Shown here piece by piece: positions 34,400 to 43,058 of a stretch of 64,000 bases of DNA. Position numbers and translations under genes: made by a program. Within the stretch, counting starts at the first letter, position 1; the number at the start of each line of letters is the position of its first letter. Location: positions 6,003,244-6,067,243 of the forward strand of contig NZ_BDUD01000001.1 of the NCBI RefSeq assembly GCF_003113895.1, read 5' to 3'. The notes under the pieces are model-generated. The model ran no database searches and had not been told where the DNA came from. It was given only the letters and a program-made list of their open reading frames with translations. Origin of the DNA: Nostoc commune NIES-4072 (GTDB lineage: Bacteria > Cyanobacteriota > Cyanobacteriia > Cyanobacteriales > Nostocaceae).

Positions 34400-36481
34400 T
34401 CAACTATAATAAGCTAATAAATTGCTATACGCCGCCTCGATTTTTTGCAACTGAGCTATTACATCTTCTTGTAAGTTTTTTAAACGGTTGAACTCAGTTT
34501 CACGATTTATTTCACGGGTTTGTTTCTGCTTCACTAGATTATCTAATTCAGATTTGCGAGAAAGAATATCATCATTAATCCGCTTACCCACTTCTCTCTC
34601 GTAAGAGTCAAAACACTCTTTTACAGCATTGTATACAACCTGAGATTGCTCATGTGCGACTTGGGGTAGATGTTTGACTAGCTCTTTTTTCGCAGTTTTA
34701 ACTAACTCTTTACGCGCTTGATCTGCTTGTAAAAATCCTACTCCTAAACCTAGCAGTGCAAACCCAATGGGGCCAAGGAAAATACCTGTCACTGCTGTAA
34801 TTATTCCGCCAATGCCAATTACAGTAAAGTAGTTTAACAAAATATTTTTCCAATCAAATCCGGCTCCTGCTAGTGCGAAACCAGCAAGATTTCCTTTAGA
34901 TAGTGATAACAATCCCATTGCCCATTTTGCCCAGCCGGGAGAATTATCTTCTTCAGCAGTAGTAGTGGCATTTACTTTGACGTTTTGTCCAGTGAGTTTT
35001 TCTGTGATTTGATCTGTGACTTGACTGTAAGACGCGCCATATTGTGCAGCACTGCGAGAAAGTTCTTTAAAAGCGGCATTGATATCTTTTTCAGCAGTTA
35101 ATGTCCAAGCAGCAGATTTGTCAGTGATGTATTGCTCAAAGGCTTTTTGTAGTGCGGTGTTAAATGCTTCTCGTTTACCACTACTGAGAAAATCAAACAA
35201 ATTTAATTCAGGTTGATAGCGTAAGAAATCGGTTTCAAAGGTGTTACCTAAGTTTAAAACGTAGCCGCGAAAAGATTCGGAAATCGTTCTTGCTTGAGTG
35301 TCTCTGGTATTGATAATTTCTTTTTGGAATTCATCTCGAATACCTGTGAGTTTGTTAAACTCTGGTTCTACTGAATCAATACGTTTTTTTAACTCATTTA
35401 CATCTTGGTCAAGTAATGGTATACGTCTAGCAACTGCTTCGCGGGTATGATTGCAGGCTTGTCTAGCCAAGGTTCTAACTTGACGGAGTTCTGCGATCGC
35501 ACGTTCTCTGGTAAGAAAAGTATTAAGGGCTTCCATAAACTTTGGAAAGCCAGTCCCATCTAAATCAGCCTGGGGATTTTTTAACCGTCGTCTCAGTGCT
35601 TGAATTGACGAAAGCTCAAACACTCGTTCGTCATAAATATTCTGACCTTCTACAGTACAATATTCTGCTAAGTTCGCGTTAAATACTTGCCGTAATCTAT
35701 TCTCAGATGCTTGTAATTCTTCAACATCATCAGGATCAATCAATGATTCTCGCACCTGATCCCAAGCATTAACTAAGAAGAAAACTGTCAATCCTCGACC
35801 TTTGATATAATTTTCTAGGTAGCGACGCTCACCCAGGGTACAAGGTTGAGAAGCTCTCATCACAAATAAAATTGCATGGCAGTTATTTACATAACCTAAA
35901 GATAATTCGTTTCGCGCTTCTGTATCATTCAATCCCGGACTATCAACAATTTCAATTCCTTTTTCTAGTAGCGTTAAGGGATACTCAACTACTGCATAAT
36001 CAACATCGGGAAATGCTTGTTTTTTCTCCTGCTCTAGTTTTTTAGCTTCAGCCGGGTCAATGGTATATTTATATTTAAAGTTCTGAAAGTCTAGCTGTTG
36101 TGGGCTTTTTCCATCATTAAAATGAATGGTAACTTTCTTTTCTGGGCCATAGCGTAAAACTGTTAAGACTGCGGTACAAGGGTTAACATCGCTTGGCAAT
36201 AAGTTTTCCCCAATTAAGGCGTTGAGAAACGTACTTTTCCCACGTTTCATATCACCTAAGACTAAAAGGCGAAATACACCTTGGCGGAGATTTTTACTAG
36301 CTACTGTAATATCTTCAATATCTCGTTCTAAACTGAGTTTTCCCGATGAAGAATCTCCAGCCAACTCAGCTTGATTAATTGTTTGGGCTAGTTTACTTAA
36401 ACATACAGAAATCTCTGATCGCACTTGAGCAACCCGCTCTAAATCTTGGATAAATCTATCAGTTGCTACTTGATCAGTCAT
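34400..36481 (-). CDS. bacterial dynamin-like protein (BDLP)
   Basis: A 693-residue large GTPase, the same length as the structurally studied Nostoc punctiforme BDLP, which it matches closely from memory. Motifs are the P-loop GDMKRGKST (76-84), switch Thr in PCTAVLTVLRYG, DSPG (180-183) and NAWD for guanine. Long stalk helices follow, and a hydrophobic paddle lies at about 566-606 (NYFTVIGIGGIITAVTG, LGPIGFALLGLGVGFL). BDLP binds and tubulates membranes when assembled with GTP. It is the middle gene of the operon and starts 15 bases after the stop of the small membrane protein gene. Its cellular task is unresolved. Confidence 0.95.
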   Translation of the reverse strand: MTDQVATDRFIQDLERVAQVRSEISVCLSKLAQTINQAELAGDSSSGKLSLERDIEDITVASKNLRQGVFRLLVLGDMKRGKSTFLNALIGENLLPSDVNPCTAVLTVLRYGPEKKVTIHFNDGKSPQQLDFQNFKYKYTIDPAEAKKLEQEKKQAFPDVDYAVVEYPLTLLEKGIEIVDSPGLNDTEARNELSLGYVNNCHAILFVMRASQPCTLGERRYLENYIKGRGLTVFFLVNAWDQVRESLIDPDDVEELQASENRLRQVFNANLAEYCTVEGQNIYDERVFELSSIQALRRRLKNPQADLDGTGFPKFMEALNTFLTRERAIAELRQVRTLARQACNHTREAVARRIPLLDQDVNELKKRIDSVEPEFNKLTGIRDEFQKEIINTRDTQARTISESFRGYVLNLGNTFETDFLRYQPELNLFDFLSSGKREAFNTALQKAFEQYITDKSAAWTLTAEKDINAAFKELSRSAAQYGASYSQVTDQITEKLTGQNVKVNATTTAEEDNSPGWAKWAMGLLSLSKGNLAGFALAGAGFDWKNILLNYFTVIGIGGIITAVTGIFLGPIGFALLGLGVGFLQADQARKELVKTAKKELVKHLPQVAHEQSQVVYNAVKECFDSYEREVGKRINDDILSRKSELDNLVKQKQTREINRETEFNRLKNLQEDVIAQLQKIEAAYSNLLAYYS

Positions 36482-36496
36482 AATAATACACCTTAA

Positions 36497-36823
36497 TTAA
36501 AGATTGGTTTTTTTAGATTCCAAAAATAATTTGTAAGACATCCACCCCAGCGCACCAACAATAATAAATCCAGCCAACACTGAGGCTATTCTCACAGCAA
36601 CTAGTGCTACCACACCAAGAGCAAACAGCTTTCCACCCAAAATTACTTTATTCATCCAAGGTTTTTGGGAATTTTCTGGCTGATGCTTCACAGTTTGATG
36701 AAAAGCCGCATCGGTAGCATGGATATTACTTTCCATTTCCCGGAGTCGCAATTCCACTTCTCGTTCTCGTAATATACGTTCTCGCTGTTCAAGTTCTTTT
36801 TCGCGGTTGCTTTCAGATGTCAT
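36497..36823 (-). CDS. small coiled-coil membrane protein, first gene of the dynamin operon
   Basis: A 108-residue protein. Residues 1-33 are a highly charged helix (REKELEQRERILREREVELR) likely to form a coiled coil. Residues 58-98 are hydrophobic with a Gly-containing break, giving one or two membrane helices, and the tail LESKKTNL is basic. I know no family function. Its 15-base spacing to the BDLP gene suggests translational coupling, so it may recruit or regulate BDLP at the membrane; this is inference. Confidence 0.7.
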   Translation of the reverse strand: MTSESNREKELEQRERILREREVELRLREMESNIHATDAAFHQTVKHQPENSQKPWMNKVILGGKLFALGVVALVAVRIASVLAGFIIVGALGWMSYKLFLESKKTNL

Positions 36824-37147
36824 CGATATCCATCCCGTCTAAGACAATGAAAAAATGTCAGCATTTACTCGTTAATTATGCTGTATTGTAACTTACGTAT
36901 ATATTTAAAAACCACAGTAAAATTACTATTTAAATTTTGATTACTTACTAAACTTATAGAGTTAGCCACCACAAAATGCATTTGCTTTCCAGAATCAAAG
37001 GAAGTGCTTAACAGTGCGATCATGCGATGCCTGCGGCGGGCTACGCCTACGCAATAGGCATCTCCAGAAATTAATTATGCGTTACCTGAAACCCTTGTAG
37101 AGACGTTGCATTGCAACCTCTCTACATTCGTTTTCGGAGATGTCTAA
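36824..37147. other. repeat-bearing spacer
   Basis: No gene. Contains a dispersed Nostoc repeat at 37024-37052 (GCGATGCCTGCGGCGGGCTA...), the inverse of that inside the MITE at 17489-17518, and a hairpin at 37097-37125 (GTAGAGACGTTGCA with its complement), another common interspersed type. The dynamin operon promoter presumably lies near 36830-36960. Confidence 0.55.
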
Positions 37148-37176
37148 TAGGCATCATTCACTGTAAATGATGCCTA
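37148..37176 (-). terminator. perfect hairpin after the 130-residue hypothetical gene
   Basis: TAGGCATCATT and AATGATGCCTA, 11-bp perfect arms with a 7-base loop, 11 bases beyond the stop codon of the neighbouring minus-strand gene. The T-tract is weak (TTAGACAT), so efficiency is uncertain. Confidence 0.55.
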
Positions 37177-37187
37177 ATTTCTGTTGG

Positions 37188-37580
37188 TTACGCCGTCTGT
37201 TTAGAAGTTGCTTTTAAGTCTGCGGTGGATTTTAAACGGGTGATAGTGGCTTTACGAATGCGATCGCTTTTGCGTGTCCCGCCTGTCATTTCGTATTCCC
37301 GGCTGTCTTTGCCATACTTCAATGCTACACCACTGACTAAGCGCTCTGAAGTTTCCCGAATGCTCTTTTCAAGGGTTTCTATTTTTGCCTTTGCTGAGTC
37401 AATGGCAGTTAGCATCATATTATACTGGTCAATCTGGTTGCGGAGTTGCCCGATTAACTCAGTTAAATTCTTTAAACTGATAGAATCACCAAAGTCAAGG
37501 CTGGAATCAATCGATTTAAATCCGATTACTCTCTGTTCGGTTTTTTCTAGTACAGGAGAGGTTCTTTTTTGGCGTGGCAT
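37188..37580 (-). CDS. hypothetical coiled-coil protein
   Basis: A 130-residue basic, soluble protein. A central helix (about 38-85: LTELIGQLRNQIDQYNMML, AKAKIETLEKSIRETSERL) has a heptad pattern. The C-terminal part is Lys/Arg/Thr-rich (RKSDRIRKATITRLKSTADL), suggesting nucleic-acid contact. No family is recognised. The ATG at 37580 is used rather than a TTG at 37583. The opposite strand is also open here but lacks protein-like features. Confidence 0.55.
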   Translation of the reverse strand: MPRQKRTSPVLEKTEQRVIGFKSIDSSLDFGDSISLKNLTELIGQLRNQIDQYNMMLTAIDSAKAKIETLEKSIRETSERLVSGVALKYGKDSREYEMTGGTRKSDRIRKATITRLKSTADLKATSKQTA

Positions 37581-37737
37581 CAATGCATACCTTTTACTAA
37601 ACTTATCTTTCTAGAGTGGCTCAATGGGATAATGTAGTGGTTCAGTAAAGCTTGCAAAAATAAGTATTTTTTTTAATAAGATTTGATTGTTAGCTCAGTA
37701 ATTACACGAAACTAAACAACAAATAGTTGAGAAAAAA

Positions 37738-37947
37738 CTCGTGTTCTGAACGAACGGACTTGTGTTCTGAACGAACGGACTTGTGTTCTGAACGAACGGA
37801 CTTGTGTTCTGAACGAACGGACTTGTGTTCTGAACGAATGGACTTGCGTTCTGGACGAATGAACTTGTGTTCTGAACGAATGAACTTGTGTTCTGAACGA
37901 ACGGACTTGTGTTCTGGACGAATGGACTTGTGTTTTGGACGAATATA
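37738..37947. repeat. 21-bp minisatellite, ten copies
   Basis: Ten consecutive 21-bp units with consensus CTTGTGTTCTGAACGAACGG plus A. The first, unit 6 and the last two units are the most diverged. Because 21 is a multiple of three and the unit lacks stops, several frames on both strands remain open (for example repeats of SVRSEHK on the minus strand and CSERTDL on the plus strand). None has a ribosome site or flanking protein-like sequence, so I treat it as non-coding. Confidence 0.9.
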
Positions 37948-38147
37948 ACAATCAATCAATATAGCCACAGCCCTAACAACAGCAAAGATTTTTTTATAGT
38001 TGAACTGCGATCGCATCAATGCACTATCTCGCCAATCCCGCGATTTGTATCAGCTAATCGGCGATCGCGGCGGCGAATATCGGCGATAATTTCGGGAAAA
38101 AGGTAATAATAGGGTGAAGGTTACTGTGGAAACCACTGCTGTCAGCC

Positions 38148-38814
38148 ATGCCCCTAAACTTCACCTTCGCCCTCAGCCAACAGCAAACTTTTGAACTACG
38201 CTGTGATTATGGCTCACGTCGCCTGGATAAAACGGAGTTGGGAAAGCTCATTGATTTGTGTGAGCAAAATTATTATTCTCAACAAAAAGATAGCTTACCC
38301 GATCTCAAGCAGTTGGGACGGCGACTTTATCAATGGCTGGATGGTAATGAGGGATGGCTGAGAAAGTCGCTGAATGACGCGGATGAGCAAACGATTTATC
38401 TAGATTTGATTCAAACCAGCGAAGCGCAGGGGTTGAACCCCGAAACCGAACGGGTAGCCTTGGGATTGGCACATTTGCCTTGGGAATTGCTACATGATGG
38501 TGGAGGGTTTTTACTAGAACGCGAGGATATTTCCGTCTTACCAGTGCGTTCTGTGCAGCAGCGTCAAACTCAAGTGATTGGCGTGCAAAATCGCCCATTG
38601 CGGTTGCTGTTCATGGCGACTTCTCCTGAAGATCCCAGAGTTGCGCTACTAGGGTTTGAGCAGGAAGAAGCGAACATTTTGCAAGCAACATTGGTTTACT
38701 CAGCAACGGCTAAACGATCCAGAATATTTCCTCCCCCGACTCAATCAACGCCTAGAGGAGATTGTCGGCGATGGGTGGTTGTTTGACCGCAGTCAAGTTT
38801 CAACGAGTGAATAA
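38148..38814 (+). pseudogene. truncated CHAT-domain protein gene
   Basis: The ATG frame encodes the N-terminal part of a CHAT (caspase-like) protein: FTFALSQQQTFELRCDYG, then LGLAHLPWELLHDGGGFLLERED and RPLRLLFMATSPEDPRVALLGFEQEEANIL. It lacks the His-Gly and Cys catalytic segments that should follow. After about 38690 the sequence jumps to a different frame (WFTQQRLNDPEYFLPRLNQR, EEIVGDGWLFDRSQVSTSE) ending at 38814, which looks like a C-terminal end joined by a large internal deletion. The nominal frame ends at 38786 with a nonsense-like tail. It is probably inactive. Confidence 0.7.
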
Positions 38815-39037
38815 GGGGAAATGCGATCGCGTTAATCTAGAATTAATTGGCGACAATATATCCAGCTTATGCTAACCCTGAATATCAGATTACCAGATGC
38901 GATCGCTTAGACAACTATGATTATTGTTGGCTTGCTGAGTGGGGAAATGCGATATGGGATTTTAGGCAAATTAGTTGTAAATTATGCGATCGCTATAAGC
39001 CAAAATTTTTATAGATACTCACACAGGTATAGCCAAA

Positions 39038-40012
39038 ATGGATATTAAGAATGGCTTCGTCGGCGCTGTTGGTAACACACCCCTAATTCGCTTAAACAGT
39101 TTCAGTGAAGAAACAGGATGTGAAATCCTCGCTAAAGCTGAATTTCTCAATCCTGGCGGTTCCGTCAAAGACCGCGCCGCACTTTATATTATTGAAGATG
39201 CAGAAGAGAAAGGTTTACTCAAACCCGGTGGCACAGTTGTAGAAGGAACTGCTGGTAATACTGGCATTGGGCTGGCGCATATTTGCAACGCCAAAGGCTA
39301 CAAATGCCTAATTATTATTCCCGATACTCAGTCACAAGAAAAAATAGACGCACTGACAGCACTAGGCGCAGAAGTTCGTCGCGTCCCTGCTGTACCCTAT
39401 AAAGACCCAAACAACTATGTTAAGCTATCTGGCAGAGTTGCTGCTGAGTTGGAAAACGCTATTTGGGCGAATCAGTTTGATAACTTAGCCAACCGCCGCG
39501 CCCACTACGAAACCACAGGGCCGGAAATTTGGACACAGACAGATGGTAAAATAGATGCATGGACAACTGCAACTGGTACTGCTGGTACTTATGCTGGTGT
39601 AGCGTTGTACTTGAAAGAACAAAATCCGGCGATTAAATGCGTTGTTGCCGATCCACTGGGTAGTGCACTTTATAGCTATGTCAAAACCGGCGAACTCAAT
39701 GTAGAAGGAAATTCCATCACTGAAGGCATTGGTAATGGTCGTGTCACAGCCAATATGGAAGGCGCACCTGCCGATGATGCCATTCAAATCGATGACCAAG
39801 AAGCTTTACGGGTAGTTTACCAACTGCTAAGAAAAGATGGGCTGTTAATGGGCGGCTCAACGGGTATTAATGTCGGCGCGGCTGTTGCTTTAGCGAAGCA
39901 GTTGGGGCCAGGACATACCATTGTCACTATCTTATGTGATAGTGGTTCCCGGTATCAGTCGCGGATATTTAACCCTGAATGGCTAGCCTCAAAAGGACTT
40001 TCAATAGATTAA
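39038..40012 (+). CDS. cysK: cysteine synthase A (O-acetylserine sulfhydrylase)
   Basis: A 324-residue PLP enzyme of the cysteine synthase/CBS family that makes cysteine from O-acetylserine and sulfide. The PLP lysine is Lys44 in NPGGSVKDRA. The substrate loop reads EGTAGNTGIGLA (71-76), with Ala where the main CysK group has Ser. The PLP-phosphate loop is TATGTAGTYAGV, and LMGGSTGINVGAA is near the C-terminus. The TAGNTG variant and the YKDPNNYVKLSGR insertion place it in a divergent CysK-like subgroup, so a related beta-replacement activity is possible. It is preceded by three HIP1-like sites and followed by a [2Fe-2S] protein gene. Confidence 0.85.
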   Translation: MDIKNGFVGAVGNTPLIRLNSFSEETGCEILAKAEFLNPGGSVKDRAALYIIEDAEEKGLLKPGGTVVEGTAGNTGIGLAHICNAKGYKCLIIIPDTQSQEKIDALTALGAEVRRVPAVPYKDPNNYVKLSGRVAAELENAIWANQFDNLANRRAHYETTGPEIWTQTDGKIDAWTTATGTAGTYAGVALYLKEQNPAIKCVVADPLGSALYSYVKTGELNVEGNSITEGIGNGRVTANMEGAPADDAIQIDDQEALRVVYQLLRKDGLLMGGSTGINVGAAVALAKQLGPGHTIVTILCDSGSRYQSRIFNPEWLASKGLSID

Positions 40013-40126
40013 TTATGGGGAATTGGGCATTGGGCATGGGGCATGGGTTATTTATTCTCCCTCATCTCCCTCTCTCCCCATCTCTCTCTCCTCTGTGTCC
40101 TCTGCGCCTCTGTGGTTCGTTAAAAA

Positions 40127-40465
40127 ATGTCAAACATAACTCAACCATCAAACTTCCCTACAATAGACCAACCATCTGCTCCTAAGTGTGTGCGGGTTTG
40201 TCAAAATCGCACTTGCAAAAAGCAAGGTGCAGTTAAGGTTTTAGCAGCTTTTGCATCTTTGCCAATCCCTGGTGTAACAGTAACTGCTAGCAGCTGTTTG
40301 GGACAATGCGGCAATGGGCCGATGGTGCTGGTATTACCCGATATGATCTGGTATAGCGGCGTTCAACCCCATGAAGTATCTCTACTGATAGAAAATCATT
40401 TGCTAGGTGGTCAAAGAGTTCAACAGATGCTCTATTATCGGTTTCATCCCCAGAAATCAAACTAA
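40127..40465 (+). CDS. thioredoxin-like [2Fe-2S] ferredoxin domain protein
   Basis: A 112-residue protein with a thioredoxin-fold ferredoxin domain. The four ligands are Cys25 and Cys30 (CQNRTC) and Cys57 and Cys61 (CLGQCG); Cys21 is an extra. The segment GNGPMVLVLPDMIWYSGVQP completes the fold. Such proteins act in electron transfer or Fe-S cluster handling; the partner is unknown. The N-terminal 20 residues are low-complexity. The upstream spacer is a pyrimidine-rich Nostoc repeat ending about 12 bases before the ATG. Confidence 0.85.
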   Translation: MSNITQPSNFPTIDQPSAPKCVRVCQNRTCKKQGAVKVLAAFASLPIPGVTVTASSCLGQCGNGPMVLVLPDMIWYSGVQPHEVSLLIENHLLGGQRVQQMLYYRFHPQKSN

Positions 40466-40513
40466 TTAATAATATCAATCTCTGCAATCTTGTTGACTGA
40501 AGTGAGGCATCCA

Positions 40514-41500
40514 ATGAATATCCAAGAGCTGCGTCAATCCTTAAAACAAAAATGGCTGAGTTACTACGAGCAAAATATTTCGTGGCTGGTCAAAATGCGA
40601 ATTTGGGGCACTTACGATGGTCTGCGCCGTCCTTTGTCCGGTTTTATTTTGGCAACACTGTCTGTTTTAGAACCCCAGTTTGATGAAATACTTGCTTTTA
40701 TGTTGGAGCTGAATAACGATCCAGATAAAATAGTCGCCGCTTTAGGTCTTAACTTCAACCCTGATGAAGAGTTACATTTAATGAAATTAGACCATTCTAT
40801 GGCAATAAGCCAAGTTGAAAGCAAGTCGCCAGATGAGAAGCATTTTGAAGATAAATATTTGTCATCGGCTCTAACTGCCAGCAAGATTGCGCTTCATTCT
40901 CTTGCCAAGACTCTAGATCCCAACTTATCACGCGCCGATGAACTTGTGCCATCGATTACAGCTACTACTGAGGTAGTTCGCACACGCAAACCGGAGTTGG
41001 TAGTAGCTGCAACTAAAATTGCTCCAGATACTCCGGTAAAAACGCCATCCTCTGGTTTGCTAAGGGAACATCAACCAGTACGCTGGCACTCTGGTCAGTT
41101 GCCTTCACGAGGATCGGCGACAATGACCAGTGAGGTTAACACTAAAGCCAAAACTATGCCATCTGTGGCATTAGCTACTGAGCTTAATAGCAACGCGTCA
41201 TCTGTCCGAATCCCTGTGGGCGCATCATTGGCAATTACCACTGAGATTAATAGTAATGGTAAACCGGTGCGTAGCTGCTTTGCAGCTTGTCGTCAGACAT
41301 CGCCCCTTGGGCGGCTCCCTTCAGGAGCATTGCTAGCAATTACTACTGAGGTTAAAAGCAACAGCAAACGCCCGAATATTCAACCAGAAAATGTTAAGAG
41401 CAAAGTGAATCTAGAAACCACTAATGCCCGTAGTATAGCTTCTTGGGTAGATGAATTTTGTTACGGCGCTAGGAATAAAGAAGAAGATATTTTGACTTGA
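40514..41500 (+). CDS. DUF5331 protein with degenerate C-terminal repeats
   Basis: A 328-residue protein. The N-terminal domain (1-95: ELRQSLKQKWLSYYEQNISWL, RRPLSGFILATLSVLEPQ) matches the cyanobacterial DUF5331 family. The C-terminal 180 residues are low-complexity with an imperfect repeat around (A/T)TTE(V/I)NSN. One unit is lengthened by about 20 residues (VRSCFAACRQTSPLGRLPSG) encoded by a sequence like dispersed intergenic repeats. The ATG at 40514 is preferred over a TTG at 40490. Function unknown. Confidence 0.7.
   Translation: MNIQELRQSLKQKWLSYYEQNISWLVKMRIWGTYDGLRRPLSGFILATLSVLEPQFDEILAFMLELNNDPDKIVAALGLNFNPDEELHLMKLDHSMAISQVESKSPDEKHFEDKYLSSALTASKIALHSLAKTLDPNLSRADELVPSITATTEVVRTRKPELVVAATKIAPDTPVKTPSSGLLREHQPVRWHSGQLPSRGSATMTSEVNTKAKTMPSVALATELNSNASSVRIPVGASLAITTEINSNGKPVRSCFAACRQTSPLGRLPSGALLAITTEVKSNSKRPNIQPENVKSKVNLETTNARSIASWVDEFCYGARNKEEDILT
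41268..41329. repeat. dispersed-repeat insertion inside the DUF5331 gene
   Basis: About 62 bases beginning GTGCGTAGCTGCTTTGCAGC and ending in GGCTCCCTTCAGGAGC have the base composition and hairpin pattern of Nostoc intergenic repeats. They sit in frame between two regular protein repeat units. The translated segment has two Cys and a basic character unlike its surroundings. Confidence 0.5.
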
Positions 41501-41505
41501 ATTAG

Positions 41506-42501
41506 TTATGGGTAATCATGAGAAACAAACGGGATTTCTATGACTTCACCTTCAGTTTCTCCCACTTTGACTTTTAACCCCACGCCACCCGCTTTAGTGC
41601 GAATGTAACCTAATCCAAAGTAACCATCAGCCGTTTCTGTATAACTGGTAAGTTTGCCGACCTTTTCATCTCCAACTGCGATCGCACTTCCAACTTCAGC
41701 AGGGGCACTGAGTCTTATACCCAAAAGGTGTTGTTTTACACCTTTATATGTATTTAATCGAGCAATAGTTTCTTGCCCAATATAGCAACCTTTAGTAAAA
41801 GAAATTGTTTGCCACAAACCAACTTCCAGAGGATTGTAATCATCTGTAAGTTCCGCATCTGGGGCGGGGCGGCCTTGTAATATTCGCAAGGCATCCCAAG
41901 CGCGATCGCTCATTTCTACTGCCCCAGCTTCTAACAATTTATTCCACACTGTTGCTTTGTCAGTATTGGGGAAAGTAAAAGTATATCCGGGAGCAGCTAA
42001 CCCACTACCCACAGCAATCCGCACTCCTTCAGCCGGAGCAATGGTGTATACTTTGTGACTTCCGTAAGGTTGCCCGATGAGTTCGCCAATACCCAACTTT
42101 TCTAAAACAGCGTCGCTTCGTGGGCCAATGAGGCTGAAGGTGTTGGTGTATTCTGTAATATCAGATAATTCCACTTTATCGGCAAAGAAAATATATTTAT
42201 CCAGCCATTCCATGAGATATTGGCGGCGGTTGGGTGAAACTAGCAGGATTACTGCATCTTCTCTAACGTAGGCGGTTGCTAAATCAATTGTTCTGGCTGT
42301 GGAAGTCACGAAAACTGTATCACAACCTTGTCCTGGCTTAAGTATTTGGAAATTGTTAGTACTTTGGTTGTGTAAGAAGTTGAGGCGATCGTCGCCAGCT
42401 ACTTTGATACGTCCCCAGGCGGTGCGATCGCATATTGCAACCCCAATTCTGGCAGCTTGGATAGCTGCTGCATCTTTATCGTCAATTGTAGATGTTGGCA
42501 T
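41506..42501 (-). CDS. ygfZ: YgfZ/GcvT-domain folate-binding protein
   Basis: A 331-residue protein of the YgfZ/GcvT-like family. The diagnostic motif KGCYIGQET (about residues 240-248) is intact, including the Cys essential in E. coli YgfZ. The N-terminal GcvT fold begins around AICDRTAWGRIKVAGDDRLNFLHNQST. Family members use a folate to support maturation or repair of Fe-S enzymes. It is convergent with the DUF5331 gene, only five bases apart, with no visible terminator between them. Confidence 0.85.
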   Translation of the reverse strand: MPTSTIDDKDAAAIQAARIGVAICDRTAWGRIKVAGDDRLNFLHNQSTNNFQILKPGQGCDTVFVTSTARTIDLATAYVREDAVILLVSPNRRQYLMEWLDKYIFFADKVELSDITEYTNTFSLIGPRSDAVLEKLGIGELIGQPYGSHKVYTIAPAEGVRIAVGSGLAAPGYTFTFPNTDKATVWNKLLEAGAVEMSDRAWDALRILQGRPAPDAELTDDYNPLEVGLWQTISFTKGCYIGQETIARLNTYKGVKQHLLGIRLSAPAEVGSAIAVGDEKVGKLTSYTETADGYFGLGYIRTKAGGVGLKVKVGETEGEVIEIPFVSHDYP

Positions 42502-42572
42502 AGTGATGAGAAGTTGCCCTGTTTCAATGTTGTCGCACTGAAAATCTTAGCAAATAATACCAATTCGCAATT

Positions 42573-42631
42573 CGCAATGGGCTACGCCCCGCTACGCTAA
42601 CGCAATGGGCTAACGCCCCGCTACACTCTAA
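42573..42631. repeat. tandem pair of about 28-31-bp repeats
   Basis: Two adjacent units both begin CGCAATGGGCTA and contain GCCCCGCTAC (42573-42600 and 42601-42631). This is the CGC-rich interspersed repeat type common in Nostoc. Another related piece is at 42752-42780. Confidence 0.7.
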
Positions 42632-42894
42632 GCGCAGCTATGCCGCAGGCTTTACGCAATTAAAAAACTTAGATGCAGTAGGCTTTCGTAATTTATATCT
42701 GTTGCATCCTTTTGGAGAATTGGTATAAGCGTTTGCGGCTTTAATGGTAAAGCGATGCCGAAGGCGGGCTGCGCCTACGCTGGTTTTCAAAATTACATTG
42801 TAATTGATACCAATTTAATGTGAAGCTGTACTAAATGAGTAACTCTCTATTTTTGGCGTACTTGGCGGTTCGTTTAATATTCTGTACATCTTTA

Positions 42895-43047
42895 TATAGG
42901 ATTACTATTTGATTTTTGAACGAAATTAAGTATTGTAGAGTGTGTTAGAACGGAGTTCGTAACGCACTATTATCAAGGGTTTGATGCCGTACTCTCTGTG
43001 CTAACACATCCTACGTATATTTTCAGAAATCAAACCGGATTCCTATA
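42895..43047. mobile_element. 153-bp MITE-like element, complete copy
   Basis: The left end TATAGGATTACTATTTGATT pairs with the right end AATCAAACCGGATTCCTATA as imperfect inverted repeats. The interior has its own palindromic arms (GTGTGTTAG ... CTAACACAT). The first 124 bases recur at 54169-54291 with about 90 percent identity by eye. No transposase; no unambiguous target duplication seen. Confidence 0.7.
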
Positions 43048-43058
43048 CATAATTGGTA

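Noticed and set aside
37738..37947. CRISPR array
   Set aside because: Units are contiguous 21-mers without spacers, and no cas gene is present in the window.
37695..38019. Overlapping open frames of 73-105 residues on both strands across the 21-bp repeats
   Set aside because: They arise because the repeat length is a multiple of three without stops. They lack ribosome sites and protein-like flanks, and all compete for the same DNA.
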